A stretch of 64,000 nucleotides of DNA from Marinobacterium aestuarii (GCF_001651805.1 NZ_CP015839.1:4712001-4776000); one strand, 5' to 3'. Shown: positions 43,210-53,011, counted from the stretch's first letter. Numbers and translations are program-made. The notes: generated from the sequence alone by a model not told the origin.

Positions 43210-44139
43210 TCAGGTGCGCTGGTCGCCGTGATACAGGCGCACAACATGGCGGGCTTCGGCGAAAAACAGCCAGCGCTCCACCAGCAACCCCGCCAGTGCC
43301 AGCAGTGCGGCGAGCAGCGTTGCCAGCGCATGGCCCTGCAGCAGCAGCAGGAAGGGCACGACAAAGGCCAGTGCCACCATGGCAAATCTCAGGCGCAGCA
43401 ACTTGTTGGCCGCCACTGTATAGCCAAACTCATTGGTCAGGAAGGTACCGGCACTGTGGCCGGCATCCAGCAGCCGCACGCTGGCCTGGGTAAAGCCGGT
43501 GGCGGTCTTGATGGTGGCACCGGCGGGCTTGCCGATCCAGAACAGGTAGATCAGTTTGGCCACCGCACCCAGGGCAATCAGGCCCAGCCCTGCGCTGCGC
43601 AGCACCGGCGACAGGCCATCCTGCAGCAACGCCTGCAAGGTCGCCAGGCAGAGCGCGCCGGACATCAGCCCCAAAGACAGGTAGTTCAGCGGCGTCAGCG
43701 CCGTGCACCACTGACGAATGGTTTTCAGGCTCGCATAGATCATGCTGGTGCAGAACAGCGTGACCATGGCCAAGAGCGCCGCCACCACACCGCAGGCGCT
43801 GTAAAAGCCGCCCAGTTCACTGCCCTGGACGTAGATGCCAAACAGATACAGCAGCGCCACCGGATAGAAGAGCACGGCGAACACCGCCTCGCGGGACAGC
43901 CAGGAAGTGCGAAAGCGCGCGAAGGAACGCCAGGCATTCTTCGGATTCGCAAGATGCAGCGTGGACGACAGCAGGCCGATGGTGATCATCAGCAGTGCCA
44001 GCACAGCACCGGACAGCAGCAGGGTGCTGTCCTGCAGCGCATTCAGCCCCGCCAGCTGTGCCAGTACCATCAGGGCGAACAGGCCATAGCCGGCCCCGGA
44101 GGTGACGGTAAAGATCAGTACAGAAAATGCCGGATGCAT
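43210..44139 (-). CDS. soeC: Sulfite dehydrogenase membrane subunit, DmsC/NrfD-like
   Basis: 309 residues with eight membrane helices of the DmsC type (opening HPAFSVLIFTVTSGAGYGLF; LLSSTLHLANPKNAWRSFARF; TSWLSREAVFAVLFYP). It anchors the A and B subunits to the inner membrane and exchanges electrons with quinone. Last of three adjacent genes A-B-C in the order and sizes of the Soe complex. AGGAG precedes ATG 44139. DmsC of DMSO reductase is the closest alternative; the lack of a TAT signal on subunit A argues for the cytoplasm-facing Soe type. Confidence 0.8.
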   Translation of the reverse strand: MHPAFSVLIFTVTSGAGYGLFALMVLAQLAGLNALQDSTLLLSGAVLALLMITIGLLSSTLHLANPKNAWRSFARFRTSWLSREAVFAVLFYPVALLYLFGIYVQGSELGGFYSACGVVAALLAMVTLFCTSMIYASLKTIRQWCTALTPLNYLSLGLMSGALCLATLQALLQDGLSPVLRSAGLGLIALGAVAKLIYLFWIGKPAGATIKTATGFTQASVRLLDAGHSAGTFLTNEFGYTVAANKLLRLRFAMVALAFVVPFLLLLQGHALATLLAALLALAGLLVERWLFFAEARHVVRLYHGDQRT

Positions 44140-44170
44140 AACAAGAACTCCTGAAACGGTTCGGCTGAAC

Positions 44171-44863
44171 TCAGCGCGTGATGACCTTGTTAACCCACTG
44201 CTTCAGGGTCGCCCCCAGGGACGGCTTGAGCTGGTAGGTTTCAACCACCTTCTTGTTGCGCGGTGGCAGATAGGTGTTCACCGGGTTGTAACCCAGTTCC
44301 GGCATCAGCTGCTGACCACTGCGCTCACGGGTCAGGCGGCTGACCTCGGAATCGGGATCATCAAAGTCACCGAACACCCGCGAGCTGGTGGGGCAGGTCA
44401 GCACGCAGGCCGGCTGGCGTTCGGCTTCCGGCAGTTTTTCATCGTAGATGCGGTCCACACAGAGGGTGCACTTCTTCATGGTGCCTTCCTGCGGATCCAG
44501 CTCGCGGGCGCCATAGGGGCAGGCCCAGGAACAGAGGTTGCAGCCCATGCACTTGTCCTGATCCACCAGCACTATGCCGTCTTCCTTGCGCTTGTAGGAG
44601 GCGCCGGTGGGGCACACGGTGACGCAGGCGGCGTCTTCGCAGTGCATGCAGGACATTGGCATATGAACGGTCTTGCTGTTGGGCGTATCGCCCACTTCGT
44701 AGGTGCGTACCCGGTTAAGCCAGGTGCCCGACGGATCACGCCCGTAAGGGTCCTTGTCCGACAGCGGGCCTATGGTGCCGGAAGTGTTCCACTGCTTGCA
44801 GGCTGTAGCGCAGCCATGACAGCCAACACAGGTATCAAGATCGACGACGAGTCCGAGTTTCAT
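44171..44863 (-). CDS. soeB: Sulfite dehydrogenase iron-sulfur subunit
   Basis: 230 residues carrying four cysteine clusters for [4Fe-4S] centres: C12/15/18/22 (TCVGCHGCATAC), C72/75/80/84, C105/108/111/115 (KCMGCNLCSWACPYG) and C132/135/153/157. All sixteen Cys are present. It passes electrons from the molybdenum subunit to the membrane subunit. It lies 15 bases after soeA with a GGGAG ribosome site, so the three genes form one operon. Confidence 0.88.
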   Translation of the reverse strand: MKLGLVVDLDTCVGCHGCATACKQWNTSGTIGPLSDKDPYGRDPSGTWLNRVRTYEVGDTPNSKTVHMPMSCMHCEDAACVTVCPTGASYKRKEDGIVLVDQDKCMGCNLCSWACPYGARELDPQEGTMKKCTLCVDRIYDEKLPEAERQPACVLTCPTSSRVFGDFDDPDSEVSRLTRERSGQQLMPELGYNPVNTYLPPRNKKVVETYQLKPSLGATLKQWVNKVITR

Positions 44864-44878
44864 ATTATTGTTCTCCCG

Positions 44879-47827
44879 TTATTTCTCGCCACGCGTCAGA
44901 ATATCGAGCATCGGACGCTTGAGGTTGACGTTCTTGTGACTGCTGTAGCTGAGCATCTGCGGCGACGCCTTGGCTCCCGGCAGCGGCTCATGGGACGAGA
45001 ACAGCGGCCAGGTTCCGGTTTCACCTTCCGCCGCCGGCGTGATTTTGACGCGCAGGTCGTACCAGGCGGCCTGCCCCGTAACCGGATCTGAGTTGGTCAC
45101 TCCGTCTTGCTTGTCGCCCTTCGTGGGCAACAGTTCGGAAATCAAATGGTTCATCAGGAAGGCATCGGTCGCCTCGTTTGAGTCCTTCGACAGGCCCCAG
45201 GCGCCGCCCTTCTTGGCGATGGCGTTCCAGGTCCAGACGGTGTTCTCGTTGCAGCCTTCCATCAATTTCACCTGGGCCCGGATCTTGCCGTTATGGGACT
45301 CGACCCAAACCCAGGACAGATCCTTGATGCCGGCTTTCTCGCCCGCCACCCGGTTCATGAACAGATAGTTCTGCGACATGATCTGGCGCAGCCAGGCGTT
45401 CTGGCTGTCCCAGCTGTGATACATGAACATGGGCCGCTGATTCACCGCATGGAAGGGGTATTCATCACGATCGATACGCTGCTCTTCCAGTGGCATGTAG
45501 AAGAACGGCAGTGGGTCGAAATATTTGACCAGCCGCTCCTTGTGGTGCTCTTCGGTGGGCATGGGGCCGTCGTACAGACCCTGGCCCGCCAGGCGGAAGG
45601 TCTGGAGTTTTTCCGAATACAGCTCGATCAGGATCTGATCGGTAGAGCCCACCCAACCGGCCTCCTTCGCCAGCTCCATATAGTCGCGGTTGGCGTGGCG
45701 CATGTAGCGCTGGTTCAGCCCCAGCTCGAATTCAAAGAAGCCCTCATTTTCTTCATAGGCCTCCCACTGGCGCGGATTCGGCTCACCGCGCAGCGATTTG
45801 CTGCCATCAACACCACGGTAGCCCGCCAGGAAACCGATACCGGGTTCCTTCTGAAAGTTGATGATGAAATCCTTGTAGCCTTCGTAGCGGCGCTCACCCT
45901 CGGGGGTAGTGAAGGCCGGGAATTTCAGCCGGCCCGCCATCTCGATCATCACTTCCTGCCATGACAAGACATCGCGATCGGGCTGGATCACCGGAATACG
46001 CACCGAGTCGCAGGCGGCATGGGTCTCGGAGATAGGCCGGTCAAGCATCGAAATAGTGTCGTAGCGCTCCAGATAGGTGGTATCCGGCAGTATCAGATCG
46101 GAGTAGGCCACCATCTCTGAGTGGAAAGCATCGGAGCAGACGATAAACGGAATCTTGTACTCGCCGTCGTCTTCCTTGGCGCAGAGCATCTCCAGCGTCT
46201 GGGCGGTGTTCATGCTGGAATTCCAGGCCATGTTGGCCATGAACAGCATCAGGGTGTCGATCTTGTAGGGATCACCCTTGACCGCGTTGCTGATCACCAT
46301 ATGCATCAGGCCGTGACAGGAGATAGGCGCGTCCCAGCTGTAGGCCTTGTCGATGCGCAGCGGATTGCCGTCAGCATCGATGACCAGATCTTCCGGGCAG
46401 GTCGGGAAACCCAGCGGCGGTGATTTCAGCGGCGTATTGGGCGCGCACTCCTTCGCAGGCTTGATGCCCGGTGGCACATGCTTGGGAAACGGCGGCTTGG
46501 CCAGATGGCCACCGGGGCAGTCGATGGTGCCGAGCAGAATCTGCAGCAAATGAATGGCACGGCAGGTCTGGAAGCCATTGGAGTGGGCGGAGATACCGCG
46601 CATGGCGTGCATCGACACAGGGCGGCCGATGAACTTGTCCTGCTTGCGGCCGGCCCAGTCGGTCCACTCAACATCGATGGTAATGGTTTCCCGGAACGCC
46701 ACATGGGCCATCTCCAGCGCCAGACGCTCGATGGTCTCGGCGTCCACGCCACACCCTTTGGCCGCGTTTTCAGGGGCGTACTCGTCGTCGAGATATTTCT
46801 GCAGCAGAATGCTCATGGCGGTGCGCAACGGCGTGCCATCGGGGGCCTTGAATTCGCCAAACAGGGCCGGCGCCACATCGGTACGGCTGGCATCGGCGAA
46901 GCTGTCGGTCGTCTGGTCCCAGATCTGGATTTCGCCGCCGCTGCGATAGAACAGGCCATCGCCTTGCACGCCCGGGGTATTCACCACCAGCTGCGGCGAG
47001 TTGGTGTAGCGAATCAGGAATTCTTCATCCACCAGCTGGTGTTTGAGCAGCACATGCACCATCGATAGCGCCAGCAAACCATCGGTGCCTGGCCGAATGG
47101 AGATCCACTCGTCAGCGATGGCCTGGTAGCCGGTACGTACCGGGTTGATGGAGACAAACTTGGCGCCGCGTTCCTTGAGCTTCTTCAGACCAATCTTGAT
47201 CGGGTTGGAGCTGTGATCTTCCGCCACACCCCACATCATGAAGTACTTGGTGTTGTCCCAGTCCGGATCGCCGAACTCCCAGAAGGCGTGGCCCATGGTG
47301 TAGAGGCCGCCGGCCGCCATATTGACCGAGCAGAAGCCGCCGTGGGCCGCCCAGTTGAGGGTGCCAAACTGGCTCGCCCACATGCCAGTAAGGGCCTGCA
47401 TCTGATCGCGGCCGGTGAAATAAGCGAGTTTTTTGGGATCTGTGGCGCGGATATGGGAAAGGCGCTTTTCAAGGATATCCAGTGCCCGGGTCCAGGAAAT
47501 GACTTCAAACTCGCCGGCGCCACGCTCGGTACCAGGTTTGCGCAGCATGGGGGCGCTGAGCTTGGCGGGGGAGTTCTGCTTCATGATGCCGGAGTTACCC
47601 TTGGCACAGAGCACACCCTTGTTGACCGGGTGATTGGGGTTGCCCTGAATGAAGCGAACCTGATTGTCTTCCACCGTTACCTTGATGCCGCAGCGACAGG
47701 CACACATATAGCAGGTGGTGTATTTGATCTGCTGCTTGTCGTGCGCCTCGAACTCCGGCAGTTCAACCGAATCGATCAGCAACTGCGCATCAAGATTGCA
47801 GGGCACATCAGCTTTTACTGAATTCAT
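44879..47827 (-). CDS. soeA: Sulfite dehydrogenase molybdenum subunit (SoeA-like)
   Basis: 982 residues, DMSO reductase superfamily, binding bis-MGD molybdenum and one [4Fe-4S] cluster through Cys39/42/46/74 (TTCYMCACRCG ... LCAKG). The N-terminus lacks a twin-arginine signal, so the enzyme faces the cytoplasm, as in SoeABC of Allochromatium and Ruegeria, and unlike DmsA, PsrA or TtrA. Length also fits SoeA (about 970) better than DmsA (about 800). It would oxidise sulfite to sulfate and feed electrons to quinone. First gene of soeABC, then aldehyde dehydrogenase and TauE/SafE on the same strand. Polysulfide or thiosulfate reductase is the main alternative. Confidence 0.8.
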   Translation of the reverse strand: MNSVKADVPCNLDAQLLIDSVELPEFEAHDKQQIKYTTCYMCACRCGIKVTVEDNQVRFIQGNPNHPVNKGVLCAKGNSGIMKQNSPAKLSAPMLRKPGTERGAGEFEVISWTRALDILEKRLSHIRATDPKKLAYFTGRDQMQALTGMWASQFGTLNWAAHGGFCSVNMAAGGLYTMGHAFWEFGDPDWDNTKYFMMWGVAEDHSSNPIKIGLKKLKERGAKFVSINPVRTGYQAIADEWISIRPGTDGLLALSMVHVLLKHQLVDEEFLIRYTNSPQLVVNTPGVQGDGLFYRSGGEIQIWDQTTDSFADASRTDVAPALFGEFKAPDGTPLRTAMSILLQKYLDDEYAPENAAKGCGVDAETIERLALEMAHVAFRETITIDVEWTDWAGRKQDKFIGRPVSMHAMRGISAHSNGFQTCRAIHLLQILLGTIDCPGGHLAKPPFPKHVPPGIKPAKECAPNTPLKSPPLGFPTCPEDLVIDADGNPLRIDKAYSWDAPISCHGLMHMVISNAVKGDPYKIDTLMLFMANMAWNSSMNTAQTLEMLCAKEDDGEYKIPFIVCSDAFHSEMVAYSDLILPDTTYLERYDTISMLDRPISETHAACDSVRIPVIQPDRDVLSWQEVMIEMAGRLKFPAFTTPEGERRYEGYKDFIINFQKEPGIGFLAGYRGVDGSKSLRGEPNPRQWEAYEENEGFFEFELGLNQRYMRHANRDYMELAKEAGWVGSTDQILIELYSEKLQTFRLAGQGLYDGPMPTEEHHKERLVKYFDPLPFFYMPLEEQRIDRDEYPFHAVNQRPMFMYHSWDSQNAWLRQIMSQNYLFMNRVAGEKAGIKDLSWVWVESHNGKIRAQVKLMEGCNENTVWTWNAIAKKGGAWGLSKDSNEATDAFLMNHLISELLPTKGDKQDGVTNSDPVTGQAAWYDLRVKITPAAEGETGTWPLFSSHEPLPGAKASPQMLSYSSHKNVNLKRPMLDILTRGEK

Positions 47828-48284
47828 TATTATTTTCCAACCCGGTACCGGTGCCGCAACCTGGAATCTTCGCGCTTGAAAATACAGGCGACCACACCCT
47901 GATTATCCTTCACAGCGCCACTGGAGCACGGCACTGCAACTCGCAGGCATAAGGACCATGATGCTGCATATAACTTAAAAGAATATGCTGACATTAACTG
48001 GTTATATTTAAACAGTGTAGAAGATTGCACGGCCAGGCGACAAACGCCAACCAGCAAGGACTTATAGTGCCAGCCGGCAGCTACAGGGCTGAATCTGAGC
48101 CCGGGCGCAACTCTGAGCCCTGGCCGTTACAACCTCGCATGGCATGACAAAGACAGTTTATCTGGCTCTATGGGCTAGCCTTTGAAGTCACTAGGCTTGA
48201 ATTATCGGGTTTGAAGCATGGGATGCTTCATCATTGACTGCAGGGCAACCCGGATCATTCGACCGTTCCGACACAGGGGCTTTC
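47828..48284. promoter_or_regulatory. Divergent control region between soeA and the SulP gene
   Basis: 457 bases without a gene. An AT-rich stretch at about 47965-48015 (with TTATATTTAAA) is the likely soeA promoter area. A hairpin TGAAGCAT/ATGCTTCA (48212-48219, 48223-48230) lies 54 bases before the SulP start. The pair of GAGCCC-containing segments near 48097-48120 is a short direct repeat. No known riboswitch pattern was recognised. Confidence 0.5.
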
Positions 48285-50048
48285 ATGGCACGCGCATTCA
48301 AAACCCGACCCAAACAGACACTCTGGACACGGCTGTTTCCGTTCCTGCTCTGGGGGCGTTTAGTAAACCGGGAAAGCCTGCGCTGCGATTTTTTTGCCGG
48401 CCTCACCAATGCGGTCATAGTACTGCCCCAGGGCGTGGCCTACGCGCTTATCGCCGGCATGCCGCCCCAGTACGGCCTTTACGCAGCCATAGTGCCGGCT
48501 ATTATTGCCGCGCTCTTTGGCTCGTCCTTCCACTTGATCTCGGGCCCCACGGCGGCACTGTCTATAGTCGTGTTTACCACCATAAGCCCGCTGGCCGAGC
48601 CCGGCTCCGCCGAATTTATTCAACTGGCGCTGACGCTGACGCTGTTCGCCGGGCTCTTCCAGCTCGGGCTGGCGCTGGCGCGTATGGGCGTGCTGGTGAA
48701 TTTTGTCTCCCATTCGGTGGTTATCGGTTTTACCGCAGGCGCCGCAGTGGTCATCGCCTCCAGTCAGATGAAGAACCTGCTGGGGGTCAGCGTAGAGAGC
48801 GATGGCACCTTTGTTTCCACCTGGATGGGTGTGCTGGAGCGACTGGCTGATACCAACCTGTATTCCCTGGCCGTGGCGCTATGCACCCTGTTCAGCTGCC
48901 TGATTATCAAGAAGCTGTTACCCAGGTGGCCCAACATGCTGCTGGCCATGATCATCGGCAGCACCCTGGCCGCGGTACTCGGCGCCGCCGAGCACAACAT
49001 TGCCCTGGTGGGCTCGATCCCCGCGACACTGCCCCCCCTGAGCCTGCCGGACTTCTCGCCAGCACTGCTGCATCAGCTGGGCTCAGGTGCGCTTGCCATC
49101 GGTTTGCTGGGATTGGTGGAAGCCGTATCCATCGCCCGTTCGGTAGCCAGCCGTTCGCATCAGACTATCAGCGGCAACCAGGAGTTCATGGGCCAGGCGC
49201 TGTCGAATATTGTCGGTTCCTTTTTCTCCTGTTATGCCTCCTCCGGCTCTTTCACCCGCACCGGGGTCAATTACGCCTCGGGGGCACGCACACCGCTGGC
49301 GGCCGTGTTCGCGGCCATTTCCCTGGCCATCATCGTACTGCTGCTGTCGGATCTCACCGCCTATGTGCCCATCCCCAGCATGGCGGGCATTCTGCTGGTG
49401 GTGTCCTGGAATCTGATCGACTTTCACCATATAGGCGCCATTCTCAAGGCCGGGCGCTCGGAAGCCTCGGTGCTGATCATCACCTTCCTCGCCACCCTGA
49501 TCATGGCGATGGAGTTCGCGATCTATATAGGCGTCATGCTGTCGCTGGTGTTCTACCTCAAGACCACTTCCAAGCCGAAAATCGTCCAGGTGCTGCCGGA
49601 CCCGACCTCCCCCACGCCCTTTTTCGTCAGCAACGAGGGCCGCGATCTGCCCGAATGCCCGCAGCTGCGGATTATCCGCATCGAGGGGTCACTGTTTTTC
49701 GGCGCGGTGAACTACGTCAAGGAATACCTGCAGGACCTGCCGGAGAATAACCTGCTGATCGTGGGCAACGGCATGAACTTTATCGATATCGCCGGCGCCG
49801 AACTGCTGGTGCACGAGGCCCGGCGCCGTCGTGCCGCAGGAGGCACACTTTATCTGAGCAACCTGAAAGACCGGGTGTCCCACTACCTCGACAAGAACGG
49901 CCATATTGAGGAACTGGGGGCGGAGAATATTTTTATCAGCAAGGGCATCGCCATCACACGCATCTACGAGCGTCTCGATCGCCCCACTTGCGACAACTGC
50001 ACCACGCGCATCTTCAGCGAGTGCCGCCGCGACACCCCGTGCGGCTGA
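48285..50048 (+). CDS. SulP-family anion transporter with STAS domain
   Basis: 587 residues: twelve to fourteen membrane helices with the SulP start FFAGLTNAVIVLPQGVAYALIAGMPP and the second repeat GSFFSCYASSGSFTRTGVNYASG, then a cytoplasmic STAS domain from about residue 455 (LRIIRIEGSLFFGAVNYV ... NGMNFIDIAGAELL). A Cys-rich tail (TCDNCTTRIFSECRR) is unusual and could bind a metal or respond to redox state. SulP proteins move sulfate, bicarbonate or dicarboxylates. Divergence from soeA suggests sulfate or sulfite handling. ATG 48285 has AGGGG upstream; a longer TTG-started form from 48234 is less likely. Confidence 0.88.
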   Translation: MARAFKTRPKQTLWTRLFPFLLWGRLVNRESLRCDFFAGLTNAVIVLPQGVAYALIAGMPPQYGLYAAIVPAIIAALFGSSFHLISGPTAALSIVVFTTISPLAEPGSAEFIQLALTLTLFAGLFQLGLALARMGVLVNFVSHSVVIGFTAGAAVVIASSQMKNLLGVSVESDGTFVSTWMGVLERLADTNLYSLAVALCTLFSCLIIKKLLPRWPNMLLAMIIGSTLAAVLGAAEHNIALVGSIPATLPPLSLPDFSPALLHQLGSGALAIGLLGLVEAVSIARSVASRSHQTISGNQEFMGQALSNIVGSFFSCYASSGSFTRTGVNYASGARTPLAAVFAAISLAIIVLLLSDLTAYVPIPSMAGILLVVSWNLIDFHHIGAILKAGRSEASVLIITFLATLIMAMEFAIYIGVMLSLVFYLKTTSKPKIVQVLPDPTSPTPFFVSNEGRDLPECPQLRIIRIEGSLFFGAVNYVKEYLQDLPENNLLIVGNGMNFIDIAGAELLVHEARRRRAAGGTLYLSNLKDRVSHYLDKNGHIEELGAENIFISKGIAITRIYERLDRPTCDNCTTRIFSECRRDTPCG

Positions 50049-50208
50049 CCCCGACGGGGCACCCTTGGCTGCATCAACAGCCACCATCTGGTTCCTCCCC
50101 GGGAGGGCGGCCTCCTTTACACTGTTTTTATCCAGCGTCCGTCTGCGGCCGCGCCGCGCCGGGGCTTTGCTGTGTTTAATTTGCAGTGTTTAACCTGAGG
50201 CAGAACTG

Positions 50209-51189
50209 ATGACCGAGACGATGCTCATTGAACAACCCGACACTATGGTTTCTGTGCGGGAGCGCTTTGGTATCAACTCAGACCTGCGTGTGCCCGCCTT
50301 CACCGAGCGTGACGACCATGTGCCGGAAATCGATCCGGCCTACAAATTCAACGAAGATGTGACACTTGCCATCCTGGCGGGCTTTACCCAGGACAGGCGC
50401 GTCATGATTCAGGGGCTGCACGGTACCGGCAAATCCACCCATATCGAGCAGGTAGCGGCACGCCTGAACTGGCCCTGCATAAGGGTCAACCTGGACGGTC
50501 ACATCAGCCGCCTGGATCTGGTGGGCAAGGACACCATCAGCCTGCGCGATGGCAAGCAGGTGACCGAGTTTCAGGAAGGCATAGTCCCCTGGGCACTGCG
50601 CCGCCCCGTGGCACTAATTTTTGACGAGTTCGACGCCGGCCGACCGGATGTCATGTTCGTGATCCAGCGCATTCTGGAGCGCGACGGCAAGTTCACCCTG
50701 CTGGATCAGAACGAAGTGATACATCCGCACCCCTATTTTCGCCTGTTCGCCACCGCCAATACCGTCGGCCTTGGCAACCTCAACGGCCTGTACCACGGCA
50801 CCCAGGTGCTCAACCAGGCACAGATCGACCGCTGGAACATTGTCGCCACCCTCAACTACCTGCCCCGTGAGGATGAAATCGCCATAGTGCAGGCGCGGGT
50901 ACCCTCCTTCGCCACAGAAGCAGGACACAAGCAGGTCGCCGCCATGGTGGCCGTGGCCGAGCTGACCCGTCAGGGCTTTGCCAGCGGCGATGTGTCGACG
51001 CTGATGTCGCCCCGCACCGTGATCTCCTGGGCCGAAAACAACGATATCTTCCACGACCTGGCCCGCTCGTTCCGCTTGTCGTTCCTGAACAAGTGCGATG
51101 AAGCCGAGCGGCCCATTGTCGCCGAGTACTTCCAGCGCTGCTTTAATCAGGAACTGACGGAATCCTATCTGCTGCACGCATCCAGCTGA
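50209..51189 (+). CDS. cobS: AAA+ ATPase, cobaltochelatase CobS subunit
   Basis: 326 residues, close to the typical CobS length. The N-terminal part PAFTERDDHVPEIDPAYKF is characteristic, followed by Walker A GLHGTGKST (69-77), Walker B LIFDEFDAGRPD, and a sensor region FATANTVGLGN. CobS and CobT form the chaperone-like ATPase complex that helps CobN insert cobalt into hydrogenobyrinic acid diamide. CobN is not in the window, so either it is elsewhere or this pair serves another VWA/AAA+ function. It is followed by cobT after 7 bases. Confidence 0.9.
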   Translation: MTETMLIEQPDTMVSVRERFGINSDLRVPAFTERDDHVPEIDPAYKFNEDVTLAILAGFTQDRRVMIQGLHGTGKSTHIEQVAARLNWPCIRVNLDGHISRLDLVGKDTISLRDGKQVTEFQEGIVPWALRRPVALIFDEFDAGRPDVMFVIQRILERDGKFTLLDQNEVIHPHPYFRLFATANTVGLGNLNGLYHGTQVLNQAQIDRWNIVATLNYLPREDEIAIVQARVPSFATEAGHKQVAAMVAVAELTRQGFASGDVSTLMSPRTVISWAENNDIFHDLARSFRLSFLNKCDEAERPIVAEYFQRCFNQELTESYLLHASS

Positions 51190-51196
51190 GGTAGCC

Positions 51197-53011
51197 ATGA
51201 CTCAAAGCGGCTTCAATAAACCGCTCACCGCCTGGAACCCGGAGCAGGCACCGCAGCTCGCGCCCCAGGCTGCGGAGAAGAGCAGCGATGCCCCCAGGCT
51301 TGAGCGCAAGCAGCAGCAGATCGAAGAGCTGAGCGGCGCCGCCATGCGCGCAGAGACCGGCATCCGCAACCTGCGCTTTCGCGGCCGGCGGCTGGAAATC
51401 GACGGCCGCGCCTATCCGGTGCGCGTGCCTCATCTGCTCACCGATCTGGAACGGGACGACTTCCGCTCCTTTCGCGGCGCCGCCGATGGTATCGCCCTGC
51501 GGCTGCGGCACAATGACCGCCGCCTGCATGACAAACTCAAGCCCGCCGCGCCCATTGCCCGGCTGATATTCGAAATGCTGGAGCAGCTGCGGGTCGAATC
51601 CCTGGTAGAAGACCATCACCCCGGCGTGCGCGCCAATCTGACCCACAGATTCAGCGCCTGGAGCGCGCAATTCCACGCCTCAGGCCAGACCGAAAACCAT
51701 ATCGGCCTTATGCTCTACACCCTCACCCAGATGAGTTGGGCACTGCTCAGCGGCAACCCGGTGAGCGAAGAGTCCGAAATGCTGATTGAAATGCCCCGGG
51801 TTTCTCTGGGCCGCCAGATAGGCGCACACTTTGGTCTGTTGCGCCGTACCCGCCACGACCAGCAGGCCTTTGCCGAACATGCCCTAGCCATAGCCGCGGT
51901 GATTCAGGACATGATCGATGAACTGAATCAGGAAATGGCGCTGAACGAAGAGCGCGATGCTTCTGAAATCAGCGAGAACAGCCACCAGAACTTCAGCCTG
52001 CTGCTGGAGCTCGAAGGTGATGATGGTGAGCTCGGCGGCCAGTCTGTCGCCGCCAGCGAGCGTGAGCATGCCGGTGATGGCGATAGCTATCGCGTCTTTA
52101 CTACCCAGTACGATCGTGTGCTGCCTGCGGCTAAGCTGGTGCGGGCCGAACAGCTGACCGACCTGCGCGAAAAGCTGGATACTCGCATCCGCGCCCAGGG
52201 GCTTAATGTGCCTCGCCTGGCCCGAAAGCTGGCGCGCATTCTGTCGGCGCCTGAGCGCGACGGCTGGGAATTCGGCCTGGAAGAAGGTCGCCTCGATGCC
52301 CGCCGTCTGTCCCGCCTGGTCACATCGCCCGGCTACCGGCAGCTGTTTCGTCAGGAGCGCCACCAGCCCCACAGCAACTGCCTGGTCAGCTTCCTGATCG
52401 ACAACTCCGGCTCCATGAAGGCCCATATCGAATCCATCGCCATGCTGGTCGATGTATTCTCAAGAGCCCTTGAGCAGGCCGGTGCCAGCACCGAGGTACT
52501 GGGCTTCACCACCGGGCACTGGAACGGTGGCCGGCCTATGAAGCAGTGGCTTGGACGTGGCAAGCCGGCCAATCCCGGCCGGCTGAACGAGCTGAACCAT
52601 ATCGTGTACAAGGATGCGGACACGCCCTGGCGGCGCGCCCGCGCATCCATGGCGGCATTGCTAAAGCCGGATCTGTTCCGCGAAGGCGTGGATGGCGAGG
52701 CCCTGCTCTGGACCCTGGGCCGCATGCAGGCAAGGCGGGAAGAACGCCGCATCATCATCGTCATTTCCGACGGTTGCCCGATGGACAGCGCCACCCTGCA
52801 TTCCAACAGCGACGACTTGCTGGATGTGCATCTGCGCCAGGTGGTGAGTCAGATTGAAGCCCGCGGCGACATGGAGCTCTATGCCCTGGGTGTCGGGCTG
52901 GACCTGAGTCCCTACTATCGCCATAACCTGGCGCTGGACATGGAGCATCAGCTCGACAATGCCGTTTTCGAGGAGGTCTTGCAGCTGCTTGCCCGGGGCA
53001 GGCGCCGCTGA
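51197..53011 (+). CDS. cobT: Cobaltochelatase CobT subunit (VWA protein)
   Basis: 604 residues. The N-terminal helical region and acidic middle (LLLELEGDDGELGG) precede YDRVLPAAKLVRAEQL, then a C-terminal VWA domain with MIDAS residues in LIDNSGSMKA (Asp402, Ser404, Ser406) and VISDGCPMDSAT. CobT partners with the CobS ATPase next to it. The stop of cobS and the start of cobT are 7 bases apart. Transport of cobalamin genes as a set is not seen here; the pair may be orphaned from the remainder of the pathway. Confidence 0.9.
   Translation: MTQSGFNKPLTAWNPEQAPQLAPQAAEKSSDAPRLERKQQQIEELSGAAMRAETGIRNLRFRGRRLEIDGRAYPVRVPHLLTDLERDDFRSFRGAADGIALRLRHNDRRLHDKLKPAAPIARLIFEMLEQLRVESLVEDHHPGVRANLTHRFSAWSAQFHASGQTENHIGLMLYTLTQMSWALLSGNPVSEESEMLIEMPRVSLGRQIGAHFGLLRRTRHDQQAFAEHALAIAAVIQDMIDELNQEMALNEERDASEISENSHQNFSLLLELEGDDGELGGQSVAASEREHAGDGDSYRVFTTQYDRVLPAAKLVRAEQLTDLREKLDTRIRAQGLNVPRLARKLARILSAPERDGWEFGLEEGRLDARRLSRLVTSPGYRQLFRQERHQPHSNCLVSFLIDNSGSMKAHIESIAMLVDVFSRALEQAGASTEVLGFTTGHWNGGRPMKQWLGRGKPANPGRLNELNHIVYKDADTPWRRARASMAALLKPDLFREGVDGEALLWTLGRMQARREERRIIIVISDGCPMDSATLHSNSDDLLDVHLRQVVSQIEARGDMELYALGVGLDLSPYYRHNLALDMEHQLDNAVFEEVLQLLARGRRR

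Noticed and set aside
44879-47827. DMSO reductase, polysulfide or tetrathionate reductase instead of SoeA
   Set aside because: No twin-arginine signal, length near 980 and cytoplasmic arrangement fit SoeA better, although only a phylogeny can settle it.
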